Origin: JANRIG01 sp033765235
GTDB lineage: Bacteria; Bacteroidota; Bacteroidia; Cytophagales; UBA9547
Length of the DNA: 64,000 nt
NCBI GenBank assembly: GCA_033765235.1
Contig: JANRIG010000017.1
Location: 1-64,000, forward strand
Direction of reading: 5' to 3'
How positions within the stretch are numbered: the first letter of the stretch is position 1; every line of letters begins with the position of its first letter. Position numbers and translations under genes: made by a program. Positions 8,631 through 16,641 of the stretch are shown one piece after another. The notes beneath the pieces were generated by a model. The model made no database searches. It was not told where the DNA came from and worked only from the letters and a program-made list of their open reading frames with translations.

Positions 8631-10271
8631 TTACAAACTCACACCCCTTTTCCAAGGTATAAAATCATCTTGACCTAATATCACAGCCTTAGGCACTACC
8701 TCGCCGGATGCTACTTTTATTACATATTCCAATATTTCTTCTCCCATTTGAGGGATGGTTTTTTCACCGCTTATAATACCGCCTGTATTAATGTCTATAA
8801 TATCGGGCATGCGCTGTGCCAATGCATCGTTGGTACTTATTTTTACAACAGGGCATATTGGGTTGCCGGTAGGTGTGCCGAGCCCTGTGGTGAAGCATAT
8901 TACATGTGCACCTGCAGCAGTTTTGCCTGTAGTAGCTTCTACATCATTGCCGGGGGTGCACACTAAGTTGAGCCCCGGTTTGGTACTTATTTCTGCATAG
9001 TCAAGCACATCTGTGACAGGGGCAAAGCCCCCTTTGCGCGCAGCACCGCAAGATTTTATGGCATCGGTAATGAGTCCGTCTTTGATATTGCCGGGCGATG
9101 GATTGGCATGAAAGCCACTGCCTACTGCCTCAGCCTGAGCAGAATATGTTTGCATGAGATTGATAAATTTTGAAGCAATGTTATTATTTGTACAACGGTC
9201 TACCAACTCTTGCTCTACTCCATTGAGCTCAGGAAACTCAGCCATCATCACTGTGCCTCCCATAGCCACCAGCAGGTCTGCTGCATAGCCGAGTGCAGGG
9301 TTTGCCGAAATGCCCGAAAATCCATCGCTTCCACCACATTTTACACCCATTTTTAGATGAGAGAGTGGCACAGGGGTGCGTGTAATATTATTGGCAGCTA
9401 TCAGTGCTTCAAAGGTTTGCTTTATGGCTTGAGATACTATCTGCTCTTCAGTACCTCCTTTTTGTTGGCTAAATGTGAGTATGGGCTTATCAAATTGTGG
9501 TTGAAGTGCAAATATTTCATTTTTGAGGGCATCTGCTTGTAAGTGCTCGCACCCTAAGTTCATGATAGTGACCCCGCACACATTGGGGTGGCAAGCATAT
9601 GCTGCCAAAAGTTTGCTCAGCATGGCAGAGTCTTGTCGGGTGCCTCCACACCCGCCTTGATGGGTTAAGAATTTGATGCCGTCTATATTAGGAAATATTT
9701 TTTTATGGGTATTATTCGAAGGTTGTAAATATATGGTTGATATATTTTCCTGTGCTATGTAACTGTTGACCAAATTTTTAGTGAATACTTTATATTTGTC
9801 AGGTTGTGCATAGCCAAGTTCTTGATATAGTGCTTCTTTTATGATTTCTAAGTTTCTATTTTCACAAAATACAGTTGGTATAAATATCCAATAATTGGCT
9901 GTGCCTACTTGACCATCTTTGCGCATATATCCCATAAATGTGCGATTTTTATATTTGCTCACATCGGGTGGGGTCCAAGTGTAGGGCTTTTTTTTGTCTA
10001 TACCATACCCTTCGGAGGCATGTTTGAGGTTGTGCGTATGTATGAGGTTGCCTACATGTATTTCTGTCAATGCTTTGCCTACTACCACACCATACATTTT
10101 GAGCAAATCACCTGTTTTAAAGTATGCCACAGATATCTTATGTTTGGCAGGTATGTAATCGAGCGTTTTGAATGAAATGTTATCAAATAAAATATCTGCA
10201 CCTTGAGGTATATCTTCCAAGGCTACAATCATGTCATCTGCCGGGTGTATTTTGAGAAGTTTATAAGACAT
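8631..10271 (-). CDS. uxaA: UxaA-family altronate dehydratase
   Basis: A 546-residue protein of the UxaA/GarD family, which dehydrates D-altronate to 2-keto-3-deoxygluconate in hexuronate breakdown. The N-terminal SAF-type domain (about 1-90) is followed by the long catalytic part, with CGGTRQDSA, MGVKCGGSDGFSGISANPA and the C-terminal GNPICPVVKISTNDA blocks; Cys and His residues in these are the likely iron-binding set. Length and order match the fused full-length form. It stands alone here, but uxaC is at 49545-50960 in the same window, so both belong to one hexuronate pathway although unlinked. The family also contains galactarate dehydratase, so the exact sugar acid is an inference. Confidence 0.88.
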   Translation of the reverse strand: MSYKLLKIHPADDMIVALEDIPQGADILFDNISFKTLDYIPAKHKISVAYFKTGDLLKMYGVVVGKALTEIHVGNLIHTHNLKHASEGYGIDKKKPYTWTPPDVSKYKNRTFMGYMRKDGQVGTANYWIFIPTVFCENRNLEIIKEALYQELGYAQPDKYKVFTKNLVNSYIAQENISTIYLQPSNNTHKKIFPNIDGIKFLTHQGGCGGTRQDSAMLSKLLAAYACHPNVCGVTIMNLGCEHLQADALKNEIFALQPQFDKPILTFSQQKGGTEEQIVSQAIKQTFEALIAANNITRTPVPLSHLKMGVKCGGSDGFSGISANPALGYAADLLVAMGGTVMMAEFPELNGVEQELVDRCTNNNIASKFINLMQTYSAQAEAVGSGFHANPSPGNIKDGLITDAIKSCGAARKGGFAPVTDVLDYAEISTKPGLNLVCTPGNDVEATTGKTAAGAHVICFTTGLGTPTGNPICPVVKISTNDALAQRMPDIIDINTGGIISGEKTIPQMGEEILEYVIKVASGEVVPKAVILGQDDFIPWKRGVSL

Positions 10272-10609
10272 ATTTTATACTTGTTAACAGCTGCAAAGGT
10301 GTTTATTATTAATATTAAAATTAAACATTTTTAAGAAATAAACTGATGAATTACATTTTTACCATAATAAAACCAATTTTTAGCTTTTTGATAGCCGTAC
10401 TTGATTTTTTGGTTACTTTTTAATCAAATAAAAAGTGACAAGAAAAAATAAGTTTATAATCATTCGTACATGCTCCGCAGACTGCGTTCCTAAAATGCAT
10501 TAATGCCTTATATTAAAAACCGGAAATAATTCTTTACTTATCATTTATAGCACTAATCTTATTGATAATGACTTTTTTGTAAAACAATCAACAATCAAAG
10601 ATTTGAAAT
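10272..10609. other. 338-base AT-rich gap between parE and uxaA
   Basis: No credible gene is seen here. Downstream of parE and upstream of uxaA, it holds the uxaA promoter region (a CACCTTTG on the minus strand is one mismatch from the -7 consensus) and the hairpin-forming dispersed repeat at 10400-10449. Confidence 0.7.
10400..10449. repeat. Dispersed hairpin repeat, copy 1
   Basis: TTACTTTTT (10413-10421) pairs with AAAAAGTGA (10430-10438) around an 8-base loop, with one G-U pair. A T-run on the left and an A-run on the right extend the arms. The same layout and much of the same sequence recur at 53936-53990. I recall similar T-rich hairpins between genes in other Bacteroidota, but their function is not known to me. 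Confidence 0.6.
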
Positions 10610-12475
10610 TTACACTTCTACAAGTTCGTCTTTTTCTACTCTAAGGTTGTCTATAATAAAATTTTGCCTTTCGGGGGTGTTTTTGCCCATGTAATAGCTC
10701 AATATTTTTTGTATATGACTTTCTTTTTGCAAAATCACTGGAAATAATCTCATATTTTGGTCTATAAATCCTGCAAATTCATCAGGTGATATTTCGCCCA
10801 ATCCTTTGAAGCGTGTGATTTCGGGTTTTGAGCCTAATTTGTTAATGGCCTTTTGTTTTTCATCTTCTGAGTAGCAATAAATAGTCTCTTTTTTGTTTCT
10901 TACTCTGAAAAGTGGTGTTTCTAAGATATATACATGCCCATTGCGTACTAAGTCGGGGAAAAATTGTAAGAAAAAGGTAAGCAATAGCAAGCGTATGTGC
11001 ATCCCGTCTACATCTGCATCTGTGGCTATGATTACTTTATTGTAGCGCAAAGTTTCTATGCCGTCTTCTATGTCAAGTGCATGCTGTAGCAGGTTAAACT
11101 CCTCATTTTCATACACTATTTTTTTAGTGAGGCCGTAGCTGTTGAGCGGCTTTCCGCGTAGGCTGAATACAGCCTGAGTTTGCACATCGCGGGCTTTGGT
11201 AATGGAGCCACTAGCAGAGTCGCCCTCTGTGATGAATAGGCTGGACTCAAATCTTTTTTCATCTTTTATGTCTTGAAAGTGTAACCTGCAATCTCTCAGA
11301 TTTTTATTATGAAGTGCTGCTTTTTTGGCACGCTCATTAGCCAATTTTTTGATACCTGCTATATCTTTGCGTTCGCGCTCGCTTTGTAATATGCGCTTGA
11401 GTATGGCGTCGGCAGTAGCGGGGTTTTTGTGCAGATAGTCGTCTAAGTGTTTCTTTAAAAAATCGTTTACAAAGGTGCGTACTGCCATGCCGTCAGGGGC
11501 TATTTTTTCGGAGCCAAGCTTGGTTTTGGTTTGCGACTCAAATACAGGCTCTTGCACACGCACACTTATGGCACCTACTACAGACATGCGTATATCTGCG
11601 GCATCAAACTCTTTTTTATAAAACTCTCTGAATGTGCGCACCAGTGCCTCTCTGAATGCGGCTAAATGTGTGCCTCCTTGAGTGGTATATTGCCCGTTTA
11701 CATAGCTGTAATATTCCTCTCCGTATTGGTCTGCATGGGTGAGTGCTACTTCTATATCTTTGTCTTTGAGGTGAATGATGGGGTAGCGTATATTTTCTAC
11801 ATCTGTTTTGGAGGTAAGCAGGTCCAGCAATCCGTTTTCGGAGTGATACTTTTTGCCGTTGAGGGTCAATGTAAGTCCTGCGTTGAGGTAGGCATAGTTC
11901 CAAATAAGGTTTTCCAAAAAATCGGGTATATACCTGTATTGCCTGAATATACTTTCGTCCGGTTCAAAACATATGTATGTGCCGTTTTTGTCTTTATCTC
12001 CGGCTTGCGTCTCGGGGTGGTCTTTTACAATGTTTCCTTTATGAAATTCTGCGCGCTTGGTGCGCCCGTCGCGGTATGATTGTACTATGAATTTGGACGA
12101 GAGTGCATTTACTGCTTTGGTACCTACCCCGTTGAGCCCCACAGATTTTTGGAATGCACCCGAGTCATATTTGCCTCCTGTGTTCATTTTTGCTACACAG
12201 TCTATCACTTTGCCAAGTGGTATGCCTCTGCCATAGTCGCGCACTTCTACTGCATGGTCTGTGATTTTTATGTCTATATTTTTGCCATTACCCATGGTGT
12301 GCTCGTCTATGGCATTGTCCACAATTTCTTTTACCAATATATATATACCATCATCAGCAGCTGAGCCATCGCCCAGTTTTCCTATATACATACCCGGGCG
12401 CAGCCTTATATGTTCTTGCCACTCCAGCGACTTTATGCTGTCGTCATCATATTTTACATTTTGTATTTCTGCCAT
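10610..12475 (-). CDS. parE: DNA topoisomerase IV subunit B
   Basis: A 621-residue type IIA topoisomerase ATPase subunit, which with ParC separates linked daughter chromosomes. The GHKL ATPase domain (about 1-220) shows KEIVDNAIDEH and VGLNGVGTKAVNALS. The transducer follows. The TOPRIM part has FITEGDSASGSITKARD, LRGKPLNSYGL and TDADVDGMHIRLLLL. The length near 620 fits ParE rather than the longer GyrB, and the EDEKQKAINK region also fits. The start at ATG 12475 lies 4 bases after the stop of a small membrane-protein gene, so the two may share a transcript. No parC follows, although Bacteroidota often keep the pair together. Confidence 0.93.
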   Translation of the reverse strand: MAEIQNVKYDDDSIKSLEWQEHIRLRPGMYIGKLGDGSAADDGIYILVKEIVDNAIDEHTMGNGKNIDIKITDHAVEVRDYGRGIPLGKVIDCVAKMNTGGKYDSGAFQKSVGLNGVGTKAVNALSSKFIVQSYRDGRTKRAEFHKGNIVKDHPETQAGDKDKNGTYICFEPDESIFRQYRYIPDFLENLIWNYAYLNAGLTLTLNGKKYHSENGLLDLLTSKTDVENIRYPIIHLKDKDIEVALTHADQYGEEYYSYVNGQYTTQGGTHLAAFREALVRTFREFYKKEFDAADIRMSVVGAISVRVQEPVFESQTKTKLGSEKIAPDGMAVRTFVNDFLKKHLDDYLHKNPATADAILKRILQSERERKDIAGIKKLANERAKKAALHNKNLRDCRLHFQDIKDEKRFESSLFITEGDSASGSITKARDVQTQAVFSLRGKPLNSYGLTKKIVYENEEFNLLQHALDIEDGIETLRYNKVIIATDADVDGMHIRLLLLTFFLQFFPDLVRNGHVYILETPLFRVRNKKETIYCYSEDEKQKAINKLGSKPEITRFKGLGEISPDEFAGFIDQNMRLFPVILQKESHIQKILSYYMGKNTPERQNFIIDNLRVEKDELVEV

Positions 12476-12479
12476 AGCA

Positions 12480-13088
12480 TTATGAGTATAATTCTGTTTT
12501 GCTTATCATGAGCCTGATAGGTAGCCATGCCCACCACAGGCATATGATGATGATAAATGTAAGGTACACAGGTGCCATTTGTAGTATGGTGAATGTCTGT
12601 GTAACTACCACTACAAAAAATGACAGTAATATTAATGCACAAAATACATTGAGTAGGGTAGCGTAGCTGTATGCCATATAGGACAATATTTTATAAAAAT
12701 ATTCAATAGATTCATCACTTGCAGACCAAAATACAAAATTGGGTGCCCACCGAGGTATTTTATCTATTTTGTTAAATATGTGTATTAACCATATATTGAG
12801 CGCATTGATAAGGATGAATATGGAAGCAAAAATATAGAACATATTACTTTTGGAAAATGAACGAAGCAATACTGCATCATCAAATGACACATTTACTACA
12901 TCCGGCAACTGATAATAGGCAAAAAATAAGGATAAAATAAAAAAAATAATAGACATGTAAAATAAAGTGCGCGCTATGACATACATAAGAAACAAATAAA
13001 TAAATAATGTGTGTATATTATTCAACATGACGCTAATATTTGGGAAATATTGTTTATTTATCATATAATATAAAATAATATTGCCCAT
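12480..13088 (-). CDS. Unknown small membrane protein
   Basis: A 202-residue protein I do not recognise. Hydrophobic segments at about 27-60 (probably two helices), 82-103, 137-163 and 172-195 predict four or five membrane passes. Charged or soluble sequence between 104 and 136 (KIDKIPRWAPNFVFWSASDES) forms the main loop. It sits 4 bases upstream of parE on the same strand. An internal ATG about 21 codons in is another possible start. Confidence 0.65.
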   Translation of the reverse strand: MGNIILYYMINKQYFPNISVMLNNIHTLFIYLFLMYVIARTLFYMSIIFFILSLFFAYYQLPDVVNVSFDDAVLLRSFSKSNMFYIFASIFILINALNIWLIHIFNKIDKIPRWAPNFVFWSASDESIEYFYKILSYMAYSYATLLNVFCALILLSFFVVVVTQTFTILQMAPVYLTFIIIICLWWAWLPIRLMISKTELYS

Positions 13089-13146
13089 TGATACACGCTA
13101 TACTTATTTATTTTTTTAGCATTCACCAACTTATAATGTTCGGTTT

Positions 13147-13809
13147 TTACCAAATCATTGGTTTTTTGCCTTGTGCAGCAAGGTATGCATTGGCTTGGCT
13201 AAAATGCCGACACCCCAAAAACTTGGCAGCTGAAAACGGGGAAGGATGTGCCGCTTTGAGTATCAGATGTTTACCAATATCTAAAAATGTTGCCTTGCGC
13301 TGTGCATAGGCACCCCAAAGTATGAATACTATATTGGTTTTATTTATATTCAATGCTTGTACTACTGCATCAGTGAAAGTTTCCCACCCTTGATTTTGGT
13401 GTGAGCCGGGTGTGTTTGCCCTTACTGTAAGTGTAGCATTGAGTAGCAGTACTCCTTGCTGTGCCCATCGGGTGAGGTTGCCCGATTTGGGGATAGGTGT
13501 GCCTATGTCAGACAATATTTCTTTATAAATATTTACCAATGACGGGGGCAATGGAATGCCGTCATTTACCGAAAAACATAATCCATGCGCTTGCCCTGCA
13601 CCATGATATGGGTCTTGACCGAGAATCACAACTTGCACGTTTTCAAAAGGGGTATAGTCAAAGGCTGCAAATATATGCTTGCCCGGCGGGTACACTGTGT
13701 GAGTAGCATATTCATTTTTTACAAATTGAATGAGTGAGGTGAAATACGGTTTTTGAAATTCGTCATCAAGTACAGCCTTCCAAGATGGGTGTATTTTTAT
13801 ATCTGTCAT
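13147..13809 (-). CDS. ung: Uracil-DNA glycosylase, family 1
   Basis: A 220-residue repair enzyme that cuts uracil from DNA to start base-excision repair. The water-activating motif GQDPYHG (D66) and the downstream AAHPSPFSAAKFLGCRHF, holding the catalytic His and the minor-groove loop, are both intact. Length and sequence are standard for family 1 UDG. It lies between a Y-family polymerase gene and a membrane protein on the same strand, 43 bases after the polymerase stop. Confidence 0.97.
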   Translation of the reverse strand: MTDIKIHPSWKAVLDDEFQKPYFTSLIQFVKNEYATHTVYPPGKHIFAAFDYTPFENVQVVILGQDPYHGAGQAHGLCFSVNDGIPLPPSLVNIYKEILSDIGTPIPKSGNLTRWAQQGVLLLNATLTVRANTPGSHQNQGWETFTDAVVQALNINKTNIVFILWGAYAQRKATFLDIGKHLILKAAHPSPFSAAKFLGCRHFSQANAYLAAQGKKPMIW

Positions 13810-13851
13810 AGCTTTGTGGATTTGTGTTATTTATATATCATTATTGATGGT

Positions 13852-15129
13852 TTAAAAATCAAATTTGAGTCTCTCGTCATGTATGTCTTTTACAGATCCA
13901 AAGCCTATCACATCTTTGAGTATGGGTTCATCGGTGAGCTCTGCAGCTTTTATGATGGCGTCAGTGCCATATTTATCTTTTATCTTATACACAGTTTTGC
14001 GCAAAGTATCATTTTTTACATTGTTTTCAAAGAGATGATATTGAATAGCTTGATCCGGCACAAAGTCTGTGACAAATACCCCCATGGAGGTGAGTCCGTC
14101 ATTGATCATGGACACGGCTATGTGCATTTTTTCTCTGTATTTTTCCATTTTATATTTTATCATGTTGAGCAGTTGTATGCCATCTTGCAGAGGATTTTGC
14201 ATATGCATTTTATCGTCCCACTGAAAGCCATTTTCATACCTTAAATATATGCCTGCTTGGCGAGCATATACGGCGTTGCGCACCATGCGTTTTTCGAGTG
14301 TCATGCAGAGTGAAAGCATGAGCTCGTGTAGTGAGTGTATGTTTTTGCGTTGCTCTTTAGATATTTGCCTCATGGCTTGCATGCTTTTGTAAGGTTTGTG
14401 TGAAATGTCGTTTTCCACTTCTTGAAAGTTGAGCCTCTTATGCCAGTAATAGCCTACTATGCTGTGGCAAGCAGCCATGATATAGTCTGGTTTTGCATAT
14501 TTAAGGTCTATAGGGGTATTTATACCCCCTTTTTTCAGCCTTGCGTCCATGCCGTCGGCTATGCCGGGCAAGTCTGTGAGCTTGAGTGGCATGAGTATTT
14601 CGTCAATATTTTTTTCATCAATATATACAAGTCCGTCGGGCTTTTGTATCTCTGTGCCAAGTTTTGCAAGGAATGCATTAGGTGCTATGCCTATGGAGCA
14701 TTTGAGCCAGTCACCTACTTGGTCATGTATGTCTTTTTTTATGTTTTTGGCTACTTTGGTGAGGTCTTTGTGTACATAGCTGTAGGTGCTGAAGTCTATG
14801 AGAGCTTCGTCTATGCTGCGGGGTATCACTTCATCGGCATATTTTTTGAGTACATTGATGATTTTAAGATGGTATTCGCGGTATCGGGTAGGATGTGTTT
14901 CGAGGGGTACCAATTCAGGGCATATTTTTATGGCCTCGTTGAGCCTGAGTCCGAGTTTTATGCCTCTCTTTTTGGCTTCTATTGAAGGTGCTATCACACA
15001 GCCATATTTGCCTGTATATACACATACAGCCACAGGTCTGCCACGCAGCCAATAGTTTACCTGCTGCTCCACGCTGGCAAAAAAGCTATTCATGTCTACA
15101 AACATCATCATAGGGTCAAAGTTACGCAA
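13852..15129 (-). CDS. Y-family DNA polymerase (DinB/UmuC-like)
   Basis: A 425-residue translesion polymerase. The palm metals are bound by D12 in FVDMNSFFASVE and by D107-E108 in RSIDEALID, both present. The helix-hairpin-helix region follows (LPGIADGMDARLKKGGI), then a little-finger domain of about 110 residues and a C-terminal tail ending KDIHDERLKFDF. The sequence is closer to a divergent DinB group than to E. coli Pol IV or UmuC, so I leave the symbol empty. No lexA, recA or umuD-like gene is next to it. It precedes ung on the same strand, and the two may form a DNA-repair unit. Confidence 0.88.
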   Translation of the reverse strand: MRNFDPMMMFVDMNSFFASVEQQVNYWLRGRPVAVCVYTGKYGCVIAPSIEAKKRGIKLGLRLNEAIKICPELVPLETHPTRYREYHLKIINVLKKYADEVIPRSIDEALIDFSTYSYVHKDLTKVAKNIKKDIHDQVGDWLKCSIGIAPNAFLAKLGTEIQKPDGLVYIDEKNIDEILMPLKLTDLPGIADGMDARLKKGGINTPIDLKYAKPDYIMAACHSIVGYYWHKRLNFQEVENDISHKPYKSMQAMRQISKEQRKNIHSLHELMLSLCMTLEKRMVRNAVYARQAGIYLRYENGFQWDDKMHMQNPLQDGIQLLNMIKYKMEKYREKMHIAVSMINDGLTSMGVFVTDFVPDQAIQYHLFENNVKNDTLRKTVYKIKDKYGTDAIIKAAELTDEPILKDVIGFGSVKDIHDERLKFDF

Positions 15130-15207
15130 AGTTGTGATGTGTATTGAGTAATAACAGATAGATTTGGTAATGCACTACGATGTTTGGAGCTATTATTTTT
15201 AGTACTA

Positions 15208-15495
15208 TTATATATTACGCTTGCCGTGAATGATAGATATGATGCGAATATGGTGCTTATAAATATGGTACCTAAAGGTATAGGTACTGTGAATAACTCC
15301 CTTTCTTATATGATGGCTATCGCTTGTAGATATGGCTTTGGGGAATATATAGGGATTTTGAGCACAGGCTTCAAAAGCATCAAAGAAAGAATTTATTACT
15401 TTGTCTGCTCTGTTTATGCTTTCATTTAATACATAATAGGCATATATATCCTCCATTTGCTTTGCTGCACGCAGAGCTATTTTTATTTTCATCAC
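15208..15495 (-). CDS. ParE/RelE-family toxin, module A
   Basis: A 95-residue protein with the pattern of the ParE/RelE toxin fold: an N-terminal strand (MKIKIALRAAKQMEDIYAYY), two helices, then closing strands with RKGVIHSTYTFRYHIYKHHIRIISIIHGKRN. The final RIISIIHGKRN matches the usual ParE ending (I..V.HGxR). The target, gyrase or ribosome-bound mRNA, cannot be decided from sequence. Its start overlaps the antitoxin stop by four bases, as in many coupled toxin-antitoxin pairs. Confidence 0.82.
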   Translation of the reverse strand: MMKIKIALRAAKQMEDIYAYYVLNESINRADKVINSFFDAFEACAQNPYIFPKAISTSDSHHIRKGVIHSTYTFRYHIYKHHIRIISIIHGKRNI

Positions 15496-15797
15496 GAAGC
15501 TTTGTTCGCGTTAAACTTTACTGATAAACGTTGTTTTAGTTCCTCTAAGGTTAAGTCTTTGTCTTCATCTTTATGGTTATCACACAAATTATGATACCAT
15601 TCTAAATATTGGGGACTTAGAGGCAACCCCGGCAAGTGTACATCTATTTCTTTATAATTGCCCTCGGCATCATATATATTAGGGTCATACTGTATAGGCT
15701 CGGTAGGAGTGGCTTCTACATCTGTATGGGAACTCAAAAAATCTGCAAAATCTTTTTCGCTTTCGGGAGTAGAAATAACAACAGTGTATGTAGCCAT
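15492..15797 (-). CDS. Antitoxin of module A
   Basis: A 101-residue small acidic protein preceding and overlapping a ParE/RelE-type toxin. The first half (MATYTVVISTPESEKDFADF to about residue 49) is almost identical to the antitoxin of module B, with two changes. The second half (ending TLEELKQRLSVKFNANKAS) differs and should be the part that binds the cognate toxin. I see no standard ribbon-helix-helix or Phd fold. Antitoxin identity comes from position, size and the overlap. Confidence 0.75.
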   Translation of the reverse strand: MATYTVVISTPESEKDFADFLSSHTDVEATPTEPIQYDPNIYDAEGNYKEIDVHLPGLPLSPQYLEWYHNLCDNHKDEDKDLTLEELKQRLSVKFNANKAS

Positions 15798-15858
15798 TTA
15801 TAACATATTCTTATACAAACATAATAAAAATTATCTTATAAGACAAATGTGGAATGTA
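15656..15858 (-). repeat. Duplicated segment, copy A (antitoxin 5' half and promoter)
   Basis: About 200 bases covering the first half of the antitoxin gene, its leader and its promoter are nearly identical to 16367-16567, with only about ten differences by eye. Similarity drops sharply inside the antitoxin gene and does not extend into the toxin gene. Confidence 0.9.
15816..15847 (-). promoter_or_regulatory. Promoter and candidate operator of module A
   Basis: On the minus strand, TTTG (15847-15844), a 20-base spacer and TATGTTTG (15823-15816) match the Bacteroidota promoter. The spacer holds the perfect 10-base palindrome TCTTATAAGA (15834-15843), well placed to be an autoregulatory operator. 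A second small inverted repeat, TATAA-N7-TTATA, lies at 15799-15815. Confidence 0.65.
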
Positions 15859-15909
15859 TAAAGGCTGTGGTCTGTAATTGTCTTTGGTAATGAATAATTA
15901 GATTGAAAA

Positions 15910-16200
15910 TTATACATTTCGCTTGCCGTGATAAATATCAAAAAACTCAATATGAAAATCCGAAATTTCATACACAATTATATAGGTATCAAAATGAATA
16001 GCCCTTCTGAAATTACCACTTTTGAATGGAAATTCATATATAGGAAAATGCAGAGGGTTTAATACAATATACTCAATTTTAGCGTAAATGGAATTTATTA
16101 CTTTGTCGCATCTTGCCTCACCCTCATTTTGGTAAAGATAATATTCAATTTGCCACAAGCTTTCCTCAAATTGTGGGCTAAAGTGAAAAGTAAAGCTCAT
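15910..16200 (-). CDS. ParE/RelE-family toxin, module B
   Basis: A 96-residue protein of the ParE/RelE fold: MSFTFHFSPQFEESLWQIEYYLYQNEG, then the helix pair, then RRAIHFDTYIIVYEISDFHIEFFDIYHGKRN at the end. It shares the general pattern and the last HGKRN with the module A toxin but is otherwise clearly different. Two bases separate it from its antitoxin. Target unknown. Confidence 0.82.
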   Translation of the reverse strand: MSFTFHFSPQFEESLWQIEYYLYQNEGEARCDKVINSIYAKIEYIVLNPLHFPIYEFPFKSGNFRRAIHFDTYIIVYEISDFHIEFFDIYHGKRNV

Positions 16201-16202
16201 AC

Positions 16203-16508
16203 TTAACGGTTGAATACTTCTTTTCTACGCTTTGCCAAATTTTCCTTTAATTGTTCAAAGGTTATGCCTTTACCTTCAGCCAATGATTTTTGAGCTTGTT
16301 CAATTCTCCAAGCCATATATTCATCAGGCACAGGCAAGCCGGGAGTGGCAAGGCTTATCCATTTAAAATTGCCCTCGGCATCATATATATTAGGGTCATA
16401 CTGTATAGGCTCGGTAGGAGTGGCTTCTACATCTGTATGGGTACTCAAAAAATCTGCAAAATCTTTTTCGCTTTCGGGAGTAGAAATAACAACAGTGTAT
16501 GTAGCCAT
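16203..16508 (-). CDS. Antitoxin of module B
   Basis: A 101-residue protein whose first 49 residues match the module A antitoxin with only S/T and Y/F changes. The second half (PGLPVPDEYMAWRIEQAQ, then EQLKENLAKRRKEVFNR) differs, apart from a weakly shared PGLP and a similar final helix. As in module A it lies directly upstream of a ParE/RelE-type toxin, which is the basis for calling it an antitoxin. Confidence 0.75.
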   Translation of the reverse strand: MATYTVVISTPESEKDFADFLSTHTDVEATPTEPIQYDPNIYDAEGNFKWISLATPGLPVPDEYMAWRIEQAQKSLAEGKGITFEQLKENLAKRRKEVFNR

Positions 16509-16567
16509 TATAAAATATTCTTATACAAACATAACAAAAATTATCTTATAAGACAAATATGGTATGT
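16367..16567 (-). repeat. Duplicated segment, copy B (antitoxin 5' half and promoter)
   Basis: Partner of 15656-15858: same orientation, about 200 bases, about ten differences. It covers the antitoxin N-terminal coding half, the leader and the promoter. The two copies are about 710 bases apart, the length of one whole module. Confidence 0.9.
16526..16557 (-). promoter_or_regulatory. Promoter and candidate operator of module B
   Basis: The same elements as in module A: minus-strand TTTG (16557-16554), 20-base spacer, TATGTTTG (16533-16526), the palindrome TCTTATAAGA at 16544-16553 inside the spacer, and TATAA-N7-TTATA at 16509-16525. The loop of the last repeat differs slightly between copies while the arms are kept. 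Confidence 0.65.
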
Positions 16568-16641
16568 AGGTTATTCACTTACTGTTTTGTGACTTACAAA
16601 ATATAGAAGAAGTGCTACTGTTTTTTTGATTAGTTATTGGT

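Noticed and set aside
15130..16641. Integron or phage-like cassette array around the toxin-antitoxin genes
   Set aside because: Only two modules are present, with no integrase, no recombination sites and no other cassettes.
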